From NCBI GenBank assembly GCA_015490435.1, contig WFXV01000045.1, positions 1-22,571 of the forward strand: a DNA stretch of 22,571 nt, written 5' to 3'. The number at the start of each line of letters is the position of its first letter. The first letter of the stretch is position 1. Positions 8,120-14,706 of the stretch are shown here, piece by piece. This DNA is from Thermaceae bacterium. GTDB taxonomy: Bacteria > Deinococcota > Deinococci > Deinococcales > Marinithermaceae. The translations under genes were made by a program, and so were the position numbers. The notes beneath the pieces were generated by a model, which did no database searches, was not told the DNA's origin, and was given only the letters and a program-made list of their open reading frames with translations.

Positions 8120-8920
8120 CTACTCTGCTTCTTCAAGAATCCGCTCGGCCCAGGCGACGACCGGGGGGTCGAGGAAGCGGCCGTCCGGGAGCTTGGCCAC
8201 CGCCCGCCCCTCGGCCCGGGCCGCTTTCCAGGCGGCGAGGATGGCTCGGGCCTCCTCGATCTCGGCCGCAGTGGGGGCAAAGGCCTTTTTCACCGGGAGG
8301 ATCTGCTTGGGGTGGAGGAGGGTCTTCCCGGCAAAGCCGAGTGCGCGCTCGTGGCGGGCTTCCTCGACCAGGCCGGCCTCGTCCTCGAGGTAGGGCCAGA
8401 CCCCGGCGATCGGGGGCTCGAGCTCGGCGGCCCGGCTTTCGTTCACGAGCAGGCTCCGGGCGAAGAGCAGCGCCTCTTTGGTGTGGCGGGCGCCGATATC
8501 CTTCAGGTAGTCGAGGGTTCCGAAGATGAAGCGCTCGGGGCGGGCGCGGGCGATCTCGGAAAGGGAGAGCACCGCCCGGGCGCTTTCGATCATGGCGATA
8601 AGGGGCAATCCTGCGCGGCGCGCCCGCTCGAGCTCCCCCGGCGCCTCGACCTTGGGGAGCACCAGGGCTGCGACGTGGGCAAGGGGAAGGGCCTCGAGGT
8701 CCTCCTCGAAGAAGGGGCTCTCCGGGTGGTTTACGCGGAGCACGACCCGGGGCGCGGGCGAGACCTCCCCCAGCGCCCGGGCGGTGGTCTTTCGGGCCTC
8801 GGGCTTCTTCTCCTCGGGAACCGCGTCCTCCCAGTCCACAATCACCACGTCGGCCTCGCTCGAAAGGGCCTTTCTCAGCTTTCGTTCGTCGTGGCCGGGG
8901 ACGAAGAGCCAGGTGCGCAT
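8120..8920 (-). CDS. HpcH/HpaI aldolase, CitE-like lyase family
   Basis: The 266-residue product fits the CitE/malyl-CoA lyase-like group of TIM-barrel C-C lyases. It opens with RTWLFVPGH, followed by VDWEDAVPEEKKPEAR (29-43), matching the family's LDLEDAV region. RVN (62-64) supplies a likely carboxylate-binding Arg. E112 in MIESARAV and D137 in GTLDYLKDIG are the expected metal ligands, and LHPKQI near the end is also conserved. Members cleave or condense acyl-CoA esters with short oxo-acids. A lone CitE-like gene without citD or citF is not a citrate lyase subunit, so the substrate is unknown. ATG at 8920 is preferred over the in-frame TTG at 8926; no strong ribosome site is visible. It is divergent from hicB. 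Confidence 0.8.
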   Translation of the reverse strand: MRTWLFVPGHDERKLRKALSSEADVVIVDWEDAVPEEKKPEARKTTARALGEVSPAPRVVLRVNHPESPFFEEDLEALPLAHVAALVLPKVEAPGELERARRAGLPLIAMIESARAVLSLSEIARARPERFIFGTLDYLKDIGARHTKEALLFARSLLVNESRAAELEPPIAGVWPYLEDEAGLVEEARHERALGFAGKTLLHPKQILPVKKAFAPTAAEIEEARAILAAWKAARAEGRAVAKLPDGRFLDPPVVAWAERILEEAE

Positions 8921-8948
8921 AAGCAAAGCCTACCGGACACGGGGAAGT

Positions 8949-8954
8949 TAGAAT
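8949..8954 (+). promoter_or_regulatory. -10 box placing hicB as leaderless
   Basis: TAGAAT lies exactly six bases before the hicB GTG, so transcription would begin at or next to the start codon. No ribosome site precedes the gene, which agrees with this. No convincing -35 was found at the usual spacing. The same spacing is seen at hrcA and the SdpR-like gene. Confidence 0.5.
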
Positions 8955-8960
8955 GATGAC

Positions 8961-9167
8961 GTGAAGCGTAAATTCACCGCCAGCATCTGGCGCGAGGGTG
9001 ATTGGTACGTGGCTCAGTGTCTCGAGGTCGACGTGGCCAGCCAGGGGAAAACCGAAGAGGAGGCGCTTGAAAACTTGAAAGAGGCACTGGCCCTTTACTT
9101 CGAGCCTCCTACCGCCACGGAGCCTCCCAAAATCGCCCAGGTCGAGGTCGAGCTTGGCACCGCTTAA
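8961..9167 (+). CDS. hicB: HicB-like antitoxin
   Basis: The 68-residue product has the short HicB fold: a FTASIWREGDWYVAQCLEVDVASQGKT pattern followed by EEEALENLKEAL. This is the hallmark of HicB antitoxins, which neutralise HicA by direct binding. There is no added C-terminal DNA-binding domain, so operon control may depend on other factors. It starts with GTG and overlaps the downstream hicA by 14 bases. The antitoxin-first order is the reverse of the common hicA-hicB layout. Confidence 0.82.
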   Translation: MKRKFTASIWREGDWYVAQCLEVDVASQGKTEEEALENLKEALALYFEPPTATEPPKIAQVEVELGTA

Positions 9168-9378
9168 GCCCCTGTCTTACCGGGAGGTAAGGCGGAAGCT
9201 GGAGGCGGCGGGTTTCGCGCTTTACACCCAACGGGGCAGCCACGCGAAGTTCGTGCTTCGACAGGGAGACCGGGTTCGGGTGGTGATCGTTCCAGTCCAT
9301 CGGGAGATCGCGGTGGGAACCCTACGAAGCATCCTGCGCCAGGCGGGGCTCAGCGTGGAGGAGTTCAAGCGCCTCTAG
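9154..9378 (+). CDS. hicA: HicA-like mRNA interferase toxin
   Basis: HicA toxins are small double-stranded-RNA-binding-fold proteins that cut mRNA. The 74-residue product shows the family pattern: LSYREVRRKLEAAGF, then the catalytic histidine in RGSHAKF (H30), and VVIVPVHREIAVGTLRSILRQAGLS. The start is a TTG inside hicB, which implies translational coupling and keeps toxin made with antitoxin. The stop TAG lies in CTAG (9375-9378), whose complement is also the stop of the converging SdpI-like gene. All expected residues are present, so the toxin is probably functional. Confidence 0.85.
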   Translation: MAPLKPLSYREVRRKLEAAGFALYTQRGSHAKFVLRQGDRVRVVIVPVHREIAVGTLRSILRQAGLSVEEFKRL

Positions 9379-10025
9379 CGCTTTTCTTTGGCGAGCCGCT
9401 TGGCGTGAACGTAGCTCGCGAGCGTAGCCAGGAGCACCGCGAGGACAAGCACCCCGGCGGCGTAGAGCCCGGGCAAAAGGAGGGCGGAGGCCGCCCCCAC
9501 CAGGCCCGCCGCCGCCAGCGCCACCCCGGCGAAGCGGTTAACCGGGTACCAGACCTCGGGGTCTTCCAGGGTCTCCCGGGTGCGAAAGCCGTAGTAGGGG
9601 TTGGGCTCGGGGGGACTTTTCAAAAGCGCAAAGCCGAGGCCGGCGGTGACGAGGCCACCAAGGGCGAGGATTCCCTTCAGCACGCGCTCGCCGAGCTCGG
9701 TCTCTTCCGGCGTCGGGGCCCGGGGCGCCGCGTCCAGGTGGGTGAAGACGAGGGCGAGGACGAGCCCCTGGGCAAAGGCAAAGATCCAAACGGCGAGGGC
9801 GGCGGCGAGGCGCAGGGCGGGATTTTTGAAAAAAGCGAGGAGGGCGGCCAGGGTTGCGAGCGCCGGCAGGCCGATGAGCTCGTGCTTGGACCCGAGCCGG
9901 TCCAGGCCCCCGGGGCCGAAGTGGGCGGGGACGGTCTCGGGAAGGAAGAAAAGGGCGAGCAGGGTACCGCCCCAAAGGAGCAAAAGGGGGAGCAGGATTC
10001 CAAAGATCAGGTAGTTTCGGTTCAC
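9375..10025 (-). CDS. SdpI/DUF1648-family membrane protein (second copy)
   Basis: The 216-residue product is hydrophobic with about six membrane segments. It starts with the DUF1648 pattern (FLPETVPAHFGPGGLDRLGSK) and carries the SdpI signature YGFRTRETLEDPEVW near residues 140-155. SdpI in Bacillus protects cells against the SdpC toxin. The true start is GTG at 10025, overlapping the upstream hydrolase stop (GTGA), with AAGGA about ten bases upstream; a longer open frame reading back to 10649 only shadows the hydrolase. As the fourth gene of the operon it is a distant paralogue of the 11170-11826 gene. No SdpC-like toxin is visible, so an immunity role here is only an inference. Confidence 0.78.
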   Translation of the reverse strand: MNRNYLIFGILLPLLLLWGGTLLALFFLPETVPAHFGPGGLDRLGSKHELIGLPALATLAALLAFFKNPALRLAAALAVWIFAFAQGLVLALVFTHLDAAPRAPTPEETELGERVLKGILALGGLVTAGLGFALLKSPPEPNPYYGFRTRETLEDPEVWYPVNRFAGVALAAAGLVGAASALLLPGLYAAGVLVLAVLLATLASYVHAKRLAKEKR

Positions 10026-11173
10026 CGACCCGCTTCCTTTGTCAAAAGATCGAGGATCCCGCCGTAGATCGCGAAAAGACGGTTTGCCTCGACGCCCTCG
10101 GGATTGTTCCAGGTGATGGAAACGCAGTAGCGGCGGCCGTCCTCGGCCACCAAAGCGGTGGTGAGGTTCAGTACCCCGAGGTCGCTCCCGCCTTTGAAGG
10201 CGATCTTTTTCCAGGCCTCCCGCCGGGCGAGCCCGGGGTTGATCCCGGAAAGCGGGGATTTCAGCGCCTGGTAGGCGAGGGCGCAGAGTTCGCGGGCGGT
10301 GTAGTGCCACTCGAGCTCGAGGTCGGCCCCGGCGGCGAGCAGCTTTTCCGGGCTCGGAAGCGGCCGGGCCTCGGCCTCCTCGATCACCGCGCGCCGCTCG
10401 GCCTCGCCGCCCTTGAGCCAGCGGGCTTTGAGCTCGGGGTCGGTGCGGAGGACGAAGAGGGCGCGAGTGGTAAGGAGAGGGCGGTTTTGGTAGGCGAAGC
10501 GCTCGACAAACTTTCGGCCCAGGGCGTGGATCAGGTGGTCGGCGGCGGTGTTGTCGCTCTCTGCCATCATCCGCCCGGCTAGACCGGCGAGGGTAAGCGG
10601 GGTGCCGGCGGGCCAGTCCTGGAGCGTGCCGCTGGGGAGGCTCTTCCACTCCTCGCGCAAGGGCACGGTCTCATCAAGGGACCGCTCGCTTGCGAGCAGT
10701 GCCGCGAGCACCGAGAGCTTGAAGGCGGAGCCCACCGCCAGACGGGCGTTGGCGTTGAGCTCGATTCGGGGCGTGTCCCCGGCCAGGATCAAGAGGCTGA
10801 CATCCCCTGGAAGCTTGGCGAGGGCTTTCGCGGCCGCCTCCAACGAGCCGAGCCTGGCCCGCGGGGGTTTGAAGAAAAGCCCCGCGATCCGGCCTTCGGC
10901 GTCGAGCCGGATCACCACCGGCACCACGCCCTTTTCGAAGACGGCGGCGTAGTTTTCGCCCTCCTTGCGAACCCCCTCGAACTCCCCTAGTTGCGCCGTG
11001 AGTTGGCGCACGATTGCCTCCACCTGCTCCGCCGAGACCTGGGACAAGAACTCCTTGGAAAACCACTCGGCCCGGATCGGTTCGTTAAAGAGCGCCCGCA
11101 CGCGCTCGATCTCGGCGGACCCGGCGAGCGCGAAGAGAAAAAGCGCGAGCAGGAAGGGAACGGCCCGCCTCAT
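10022..11173 (-). CDS. Secreted ORF12-like serine hydrolase (class A beta-lactamase fold)
   Basis: The 383-residue product has a signal peptide (MRRAVPFLLALFLFALAGSA). A domain at about 22-103 resembles the cystatin/NTF2-like N-terminal part of Streptomyces ORF12 and mycobacterial LpqF proteins. A beta-lactamase-type domain follows. Its catalytic motifs are SAFK (S149, K152), SDN (206-208) and KGGS (327-330) in place of KTG. EWHYTARELC (288-297) is also typical of this group. ORF12-like proteins are usually not true beta-lactamases; the substrate here is unknown. ATG at 11173 overlaps the upstream SdpI-like stop (ATGA). The frame is open back to 11683, but that part shadows the SdpI-like gene. 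Confidence 0.8.
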   Translation of the reverse strand: MRRAVPFLLALFLFALAGSAEIERVRALFNEPIRAEWFSKEFLSQVSAEQVEAIVRQLTAQLGEFEGVRKEGENYAAVFEKGVVPVVIRLDAEGRIAGLFFKPPRARLGSLEAAAKALAKLPGDVSLLILAGDTPRIELNANARLAVGSAFKLSVLAALLASERSLDETVPLREEWKSLPSGTLQDWPAGTPLTLAGLAGRMMAESDNTAADHLIHALGRKFVERFAYQNRPLLTTRALFVLRTDPELKARWLKGGEAERRAVIEEAEARPLPSPEKLLAAGADLELEWHYTARELCALAYQALKSPLSGINPGLARREAWKKIAFKGGSDLGVLNLTTALVAEDGRRYCVSITWNNPEGVEANRLFAIYGGILDLLTKEAGR

Positions 11174-11826
11174 GCCTGCGCCCCTTCCGCCCGCCATAGC
11201 AGGTAGGAAAGGACGACGAGGTAGAGGGTGGCGAGGCCGAGCAAGACGAGGAGCGCGTAGAGGGCCCAGACCGGGGGCAGCAAAACGGCGAGCACCAGGG
11301 TGAGCGCTCCCAGCACGACGAAGAGCCAGCCCCCGACCCGGTGCACCCTTTGCCAGACCCTGGGGCTCGTGAGCGTCCAGGGGGTGCGGATGCCGAAGAC
11401 CCAGTTCGGCGGCGCCTTGGGTAGGTAGTTCCCGAGCACGATGAAGACCACGCCGATGGCGAAAAGGAGCGCTTTGAGCCCCGCCTCCGGCGAGCGAAGG
11501 CCGCCCGCGTCCAGGGTGACGGCGGTCAGGTAGAGCACGGCGAGCTGGGTCAGGGTGAGCACCCAGGCGGTGACCGCGACGATGAGTGGCCAGCTCTTCC
11601 ACTCCCCGCGGCGCAGGGGGTCGAGCCGGGGCCAGATCGCCATGAATCCCACCATCGCGAGCTGGATCGCGGGGATGATCCAAAGCTCGTACTTCGCGCC
11701 CCAGCGGTCCACCTCCCCGGCCGCGTTCCAGTGAACGGGGATGCGCTCGGGGAAGAGGAAAAAGGCGGCGAGGGTGGCGCCAAAGCTAAGAAGAAGCGCG
11801 AGCCACGTGGCCTGATTCCTCGTCAT
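11170..11826 (-). CDS. sdpI: SdpI-family membrane protein
   Basis: The 218-residue product has about six membrane segments. The N-terminal DUF1648 region contains LFPERIPVHWNAAGEVDRWG, and the signature FGIRTPWTLTSPRVWQRVHR lies at about 143-162. Both are typical of SdpI, which in Bacillus confers immunity to SdpC and also sequesters the repressor SdpR. Its neighbour upstream is an SdpR-like ArsR protein overlapping by 41 bases, the same sdpR-sdpI pairing as in Bacillus. ATG at 11826 is the start. The sdp name rests on family and context, not on a shown toxin. Confidence 0.82.
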   Translation of the reverse strand: MTRNQATWLALLLSFGATLAAFFLFPERIPVHWNAAGEVDRWGAKYELWIIPAIQLAMVGFMAIWPRLDPLRRGEWKSWPLIVAVTAWVLTLTQLAVLYLTAVTLDAGGLRSPEAGLKALLFAIGVVFIVLGNYLPKAPPNWVFGIRTPWTLTSPRVWQRVHRVGGWLFVVLGALTLVLAVLLPPVWALYALLVLLGLATLYLVVLSYLLWRAEGAQA

Positions 11827-12097
11827 CCTTCCCTCCCTTCTCGCGGAGCTCGGCCAGGTACCAAAGGGCTTCTTCCAGGACCGAGGTCGAGAGCCGGTAG
11901 ATGCGCCGGTTGCCCTCGGCCCAGGTCTCCACCAGGCCGGCGTCGCGGAGCACCGCGAGGTGCTGGGAGAGCGTCGAGCGGGCGAGGGGAAAGCGCGCGG
12001 CGAGCTCGCCGGCGCTCATCGGCCCCTCCCTCAGGGCCTTGAGCACCTCCCGTCGGGTGGGATCGGCGAGCGCCTTGAAGAGTTTGTCGAGCCCCAC
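11786..12097 (-). CDS. sdpR: ArsR-family repressor, SdpR-like
   Basis: The 103-residue winged-helix protein begins LFKALADPTRREVLKAL, the standard ArsR/SdpR opening, followed by the recognition region ARSTLSQHLAVLRDAGLVE. It has no cysteine metal-site motif, so it is unlikely to be a metal sensor and better fits the SdpR autorepressor group. The GTG start has no ribosome site, but a -10 box ends six bases before it, so the mRNA is probably leaderless. A perfect inverted repeat covers the -35 box and would allow self-repression. Its 3' end overlaps the sdpI-like gene. Confidence 0.85.
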   Translation of the reverse strand: MGLDKLFKALADPTRREVLKALREGPMSAGELAARFPLARSTLSQHLAVLRDAGLVETWAEGNRRIYRLSTSVLEEALWYLAELREKGGKDDEESGHVARASS

Positions 12098-12103
12098 AAT
12101 CCG

Positions 12104-12139
12104 AGCTTATCAAGGCTTATTTCGTATGTCAACGAAATA
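12104..12139 (-). promoter_or_regulatory. SdpR-operon promoter with palindromic operator
   Basis: On the minus strand TTGACA (12132-12127) is a perfect -35, followed by a 17-base spacer and TAAGCT (12109-12104) as -10. TATTTCGT and ACGAAATA form a perfect 8-base inverted repeat with six bases between (12118-12139), covering the -35. Repressor binding there would block RNA polymerase. The expected start of transcription falls at about the GTG at 12097. Confidence 0.75.
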
Positions 12140-12150
12140 CGAAGCGGGCC

Positions 12151-13359
12151 CTACTCGCCGTACTTTCTTGCGACGTAATCTTCGAGAATCTCGAGAAAGC
12201 GCGCTTCCAGGTCCTCGCCGGAGAGGGTGGTGAGGTGGCGGCCGTCGGCGTAGACCGGGGCCCGAGGGGCCTCGCCGGTTCCCGGCAGGCTGATCCCGAT
12301 GTCGGCGTGCTTAGACTCGCCGGGGCCGTTCACCACGCAGCCCATCACCGCCACCTTGAGGTTCTCGACCCCCGGGTACTTCTTCCGCCACTCGGGGAGG
12401 CGCGCTTTGAGGTAGGCCTCGACCCGTTCGGCGAGGCGCTGGAAGCGGTCGGAGGTGGTGCGTCCGCAGCCGGGGCAGGCCGAGACCTCGGGGGCCCGGC
12501 GGCGGAGACCCAGGGCCTGGAGCACCTCCCAGGCCACTTCGACCTCGCGGGTGCGGTGTTCGCCGGGGCGGGGGGTGAGCGAGACCCGGATCGTGTCCCC
12601 GATGCCCTCGAGCAAAAGCGGCGCGAGCGCGGCGGCGGAGGCCACCACGCCCTTGGTGCCCATCCCCGCCTCGGTGAGGCCGAGGTGGAGGGGAAGGTTC
12701 GTGCGCCGGGCAAGCTCGCGGTAGACCCGGATCAGCTCGGGGACCCGGGAGACCTTGGCCGAGAGCACGATCTTCTCTTCGGGCAGGCCCTGCTCCACCG
12801 CCGCCTCCGCCGAGCGGACGACGCTCTCCACCAGGGCTTCGAGCACCACCTCCTCTGAGGCCCTGGGCTCGGGGCGGCGGGCGTTTTCGTCCATCAGCTC
12901 GGCGAGGACCTCCATGTCCAGGGAGCCCCAGTTCCCCCCGATCCGGACCGGCTTGCCGAGGTCCTTGGCGATCGCGATCATCTCGGCAAAGGCCTCGTCC
13001 TTGCGCTTTTTCCCGAGGGTTCCCGGGTTGATGCGGTACTTGTCGAGGGCCTCGGCGGCCTGCGGGTACCTCCGGAGGAGGAGGTGGCCCGAGAAGTGGA
13101 AGTCGCCGACGATCGGCACCTCCACCCCGAGGTCGAGAAGCCGGGCCTTGATCTCAGGGACCGCCCGGGCGGCGGCCTCGGTGTTCACCGTGATCCGCAC
13201 GATTTCGGCCCCGGCCTCGGCGAGCTCCTGGATCTGCCTCGCGGTGGCCTCAGCGTCGGCGGTGTCGGTGTTGGTCATCGCCTGGACCGCCACCGGGCGC
13301 CCGCCGCCCACGGGCACGGGGCCGATCCAGACGGTGGGGGTGGGTCTACGCTCGGTCAT
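12151..13359 (-). CDS. ispG: 4-hydroxy-3-methylbut-2-enyl-diphosphate synthase IspG (GcpE)
   Basis: IspG turns MEcPP into HMBPP, the penultimate step of the MEP isoprenoid pathway, using a 4Fe-4S cluster and flavodoxin or ferredoxin electrons. The 402-residue product opens with VWIGPVPVGGGRPVAVQAMTN, a family hallmark. Cluster ligands are Cys295 and Cys298 (CPGCGRT), Cys341 and Glu348 (MGCVVNGPGES). The length fits the bacterial two-domain type. The gene starts four bases after the DUF5615 toxin gene and is probably read from the same transcript. ATG at 13359. It is complete and almost certainly active. Confidence 0.97.
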   Translation of the reverse strand: MTERRPTPTVWIGPVPVGGGRPVAVQAMTNTDTADAEATARQIQELAEAGAEIVRITVNTEAAARAVPEIKARLLDLGVEVPIVGDFHFSGHLLLRRYPQAAEALDKYRINPGTLGKKRKDEAFAEMIAIAKDLGKPVRIGGNWGSLDMEVLAELMDENARRPEPRASEEVVLEALVESVVRSAEAAVEQGLPEEKIVLSAKVSRVPELIRVYRELARRTNLPLHLGLTEAGMGTKGVVASAAALAPLLLEGIGDTIRVSLTPRPGEHRTREVEVAWEVLQALGLRRRAPEVSACPGCGRTTSDRFQRLAERVEAYLKARLPEWRKKYPGVENLKVAVMGCVVNGPGESKHADIGISLPGTGEAPRAPVYADGRHLTTLSGEDLEARFLEILEDYVARKYGE

Positions 13360-13363
13360 GGTT

Positions 13364-13720
13364 TCAAAGCAGGCGCAGGCGTACCCGCTCGGGCTCGATG
13401 ATAACCAAGGCGCCCTGTCTGAGCTCGTCTTCTAGAGTCTTTAGGACCTCAAGAATACGGTTCCCAACCGCCTCGGGCAAAAGCTCGGGGGTGCGCAGGG
13501 TGATCACGCTCGGCTTTTTCTCCTTCGCTTGGGTAAGAATGGCGCCGAAGTCGTGGTCGTGGGTCAACACCACGTGATCGTGGGCCTGCGCCCAGGCGAT
13601 GAGCGTCCGGTCCGGCGCTTCAGGAGGTCCCACCTCCGACCAACGAACGGCTTCGTGTCCGTTCGCCCGCAAAAACGCGACCCAAGCGGGGCTTAAGTTC
13701 ATATCCACTAGGAGCTTCAA
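13364..13720 (-). CDS. DUF5615 PIN-like toxin
   Basis: The 118-residue product begins MKLLVDMNLSP, the DUF5615 (Mut7-C-like, PIN-related) signature. It has further acidic residues in DRTLIAWAQAHDHVVLTHDHDF (D37, D55, D57), placed like a PIN-type metal nuclease site. Genes of this type usually act as toxins paired with a DUF433 antitoxin. That partner lies directly upstream, overlapping in ATGA (13717-13720). The nuclease activity is inferred from the family. ispG follows four bases downstream. Confidence 0.82.
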   Translation of the reverse strand: MKLLVDMNLSPAWVAFLRANGHEAVRWSEVGPPEAPDRTLIAWAQAHDHVVLTHDHDFGAILTQAKEKKPSVITLRTPELLPEAVGNRILEVLKTLEDELRQGALVIIEPERVRLRLL

Positions 13721-13935
13721 ATCGATAGAACTCGCTCCTCGGCCAGTTCGGCGGCGTAAGCCAGCACCGCCTTGAGGTCTTCTTCGGTGAGTTCGGGATA
13801 GTGCTCGAGCACCTCTTCCGGCGCGTGCCGGGCGAGCATTAGCAGGACCGTGGCCACGGGGATCCGCGTACCCCTGATGCGCGCTCGCCCGCCCAGGATC
13901 TCGGGATCGGCGACGATGCGGTCGCGGTAGTTCAC
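13717..13935 (-). CDS. DUF433-family antitoxin
   Basis: The 72-residue product contains VADPEILGGRARIRGTRIPVATV (8-30), the standard DUF433 helix-turn-helix motif, followed by EEVLEHYPELTEEDLKAVLAYAAE. Proteins of this type are the DNA-binding antitoxin partners of DUF5615 toxins and probably repress their own operon. GTG start at 13935; TATACT lies eight bases upstream (13949-13944), so the transcript may be leaderless or nearly so. A -35 is not clear there because that stretch is the tRNA terminator. Confidence 0.85.
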   Translation of the reverse strand: MNYRDRIVADPEILGGRARIRGTRIPVATVLLMLARHAPEEVLEHYPELTEEDLKAVLAYAAELAEERVLSI

Positions 13936-13956
13936 TGATTTCCAGTATAGCGAAGG

Positions 13957-13980
13957 AAAAAGCCGGGCGCCTGGCCCGGC
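13957..13980 (-). terminator. Intrinsic terminator of the tRNA operon
   Basis: On the minus strand, arms GCCGGGC and GCCCGGC form a perfect seven-base stem around a five-base loop, directly followed by five T residues. It begins four bases after the tRNA-Glu CCA end. Confidence 0.9.
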
Positions 13981-13984
13981 CGCT

Positions 13985-14059
13985 TGGTGACCCCAGGGGG
14001 AATTGAACCCCCGCCTCCGCCTTGAGAGGGCGGTGTCCTAACCGCTAGACGATGGGGCC
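13985..14059 (-). tRNA. tRNA-Glu (anticodon CTC)
   Basis: The minus strand folds as a complete 75-base tRNA. The acceptor arms are GGCCCCA and TGGGGTC with a G-T wobble at the second pair. The D-arm contains AGCGGTTAGGA, and the anticodon stem CCGCC/GGCGG encloses CTCTCAA, giving CTC. The T-arm contains GGTTCAATTCC. The discriminator A and CCA are encoded. It is the second tRNA of a two-gene transcript, six bases after tRNA-Lys. Confidence 0.97.
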
Positions 14060-14065
14060 ACGGGG

Positions 14066-14141
14066 TGGTGGGCCGTGAGGGAATCGAACCCCCGACCAGC
14101 CGATTAAAAGTCGGCTGCTCTACCAACTGAGCTAACGGCCC
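14066..14141 (-). tRNA. tRNA-Lys (anticodon TTT)
   Basis: The minus strand folds as a 76-base tRNA with acceptor arms GGGCCGT and ACGGCCC. The D-arm is GCTCAGTTGGTAGAGC. The anticodon loop CTTTTAA gives TTT, and the T-arm contains GGTTCGATTCC. CCA is encoded. It is the first tRNA after the consensus promoter at 14156-14184. Confidence 0.98.
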
Positions 14142-14155
14142 GAAGGCCCCACGCG

Positions 14156-14184
14156 ATTATACGCGGGGCCCATAGCCCTGTCAA
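14156..14184 (-). promoter_or_regulatory. Consensus promoter of the tRNA-Lys/tRNA-Glu operon
   Basis: On the minus strand TTGACA (14184-14179), a 17-base spacer and TATAAT (14161-14156) match the sigma-70/SigA consensus exactly. This suits strong tRNA expression. The -10 box sits between GGCCCC and GGGGCC arms. Confidence 0.93.
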
Positions 14185-14199
14185 ACGCGATTTTCGCGT
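14185..14199 (-). terminator. Small hairpin at the end of the DUF2267 gene
   Basis: ACGCGA and TCGCGT pair perfectly around three bases and are followed by TTT, which forms the start of the next -35 box. It begins at the last base of the DUF2267 stop codon. It is a weak candidate terminator because the stem is short. Confidence 0.4.
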
Positions 14200-14651
14200 C
14201 AGGTACGGGCTTCCTCGGGCCAAAGCTCGCGGATCTCCTTGGGAAGGATGTGGAGAATGTCGTCGATCTCGCCCTCGGAGACCTTCCGTGCGAGCACCTT
14301 GAAGACCGCCCGTGCCACCTGCTCGGGGTCCACGTCGGGTTCGCCCCGGCGGGTGGTCTTGAAGGCCTGGTAGATGTGCCGGAGGAACTCCTCCTTGTGG
14401 CGCTCCTTGACCGGCTTTCCGGTGGGATCCCAGCCCTCGTAGTAAAAGCCCCGGATGAGCATGGGAAGCTGGGCCCCAAGCTGGGCCACCTCCTCCACCG
14501 TAAGCCGGTCCCTGAGCGCGTGGAGCACCGAACGGAGCGCCAGGTAGGCCTTGTGGCGGTCATCGGTGCCCAGCTCCTTCATGATCTCCTTGAGCCAGGC
14601 GTGGGTCTTGTGGAGGGTGGTGTCGAAGACCTCGAGCCCGGTCGCGCTCAT
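14199..14651 (-). CDS. DUF2267-domain protein
   Basis: The 150-residue, mostly helical protein fits DUF2267. Visible family patterns are HAWLKEIMKELG...AYLALRSVLHALRDRLTVEEVAQLGAQLPMLIRGFYYEGW (about 17-74) and VFKVLARKVSEGEIDDILHILPKEIRELW near the end. Its biochemical role is unknown. ATG at 14651 is preferred over an in-frame ATG two codons earlier, because AAAGGGGGG touches that earlier codon but is well spaced from 14651. It has its own promoter overlapping the end of dctM and stands alone. Confidence 0.85.
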   Translation of the reverse strand: MSATGLEVFDTTLHKTHAWLKEIMKELGTDDRHKAYLALRSVLHALRDRLTVEEVAQLGAQLPMLIRGFYYEGWDPTGKPVKERHKEEFLRHIYQAFKTTRRGEPDVDPEQVARAVFKVLARKVSEGEIDDILHILPKEIRELWPEEART

Positions 14652-14677
14652 CCCCATCCCCCCTTTCGGCTACTTTT

Positions 14678-14706
14678 ATTCTAAAACTTGAGCACTGCCT
14701 TATCAA
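14678..14706 (-). promoter_or_regulatory. Promoter of the DUF2267 gene
   Basis: On the minus strand TTGATA (14706-14701), a 17-base spacer and TAGAAT (14683-14678) form a good promoter. It overlaps the dctM stop codon. The leader would be about 20 bases, with a GGGGGG ribosome site. Confidence 0.75.

Noticed and set aside
7889..8956. Long plus-strand open frame (355 codons) across the citE gene
   Set aside because: It is antisense to the CitE-like gene, its translation is low-complexity Gly/Arg/Leu, and it matches no family. High GC content makes such long shadow frames common here.
10026..10649. N-terminal extension of the second SdpI-like frame
   Set aside because: That part is Arg/Pro-rich and overlaps the serine hydrolase in a shifted frame. 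The GTG at 10025 has a ribosome site and a natural overlap.
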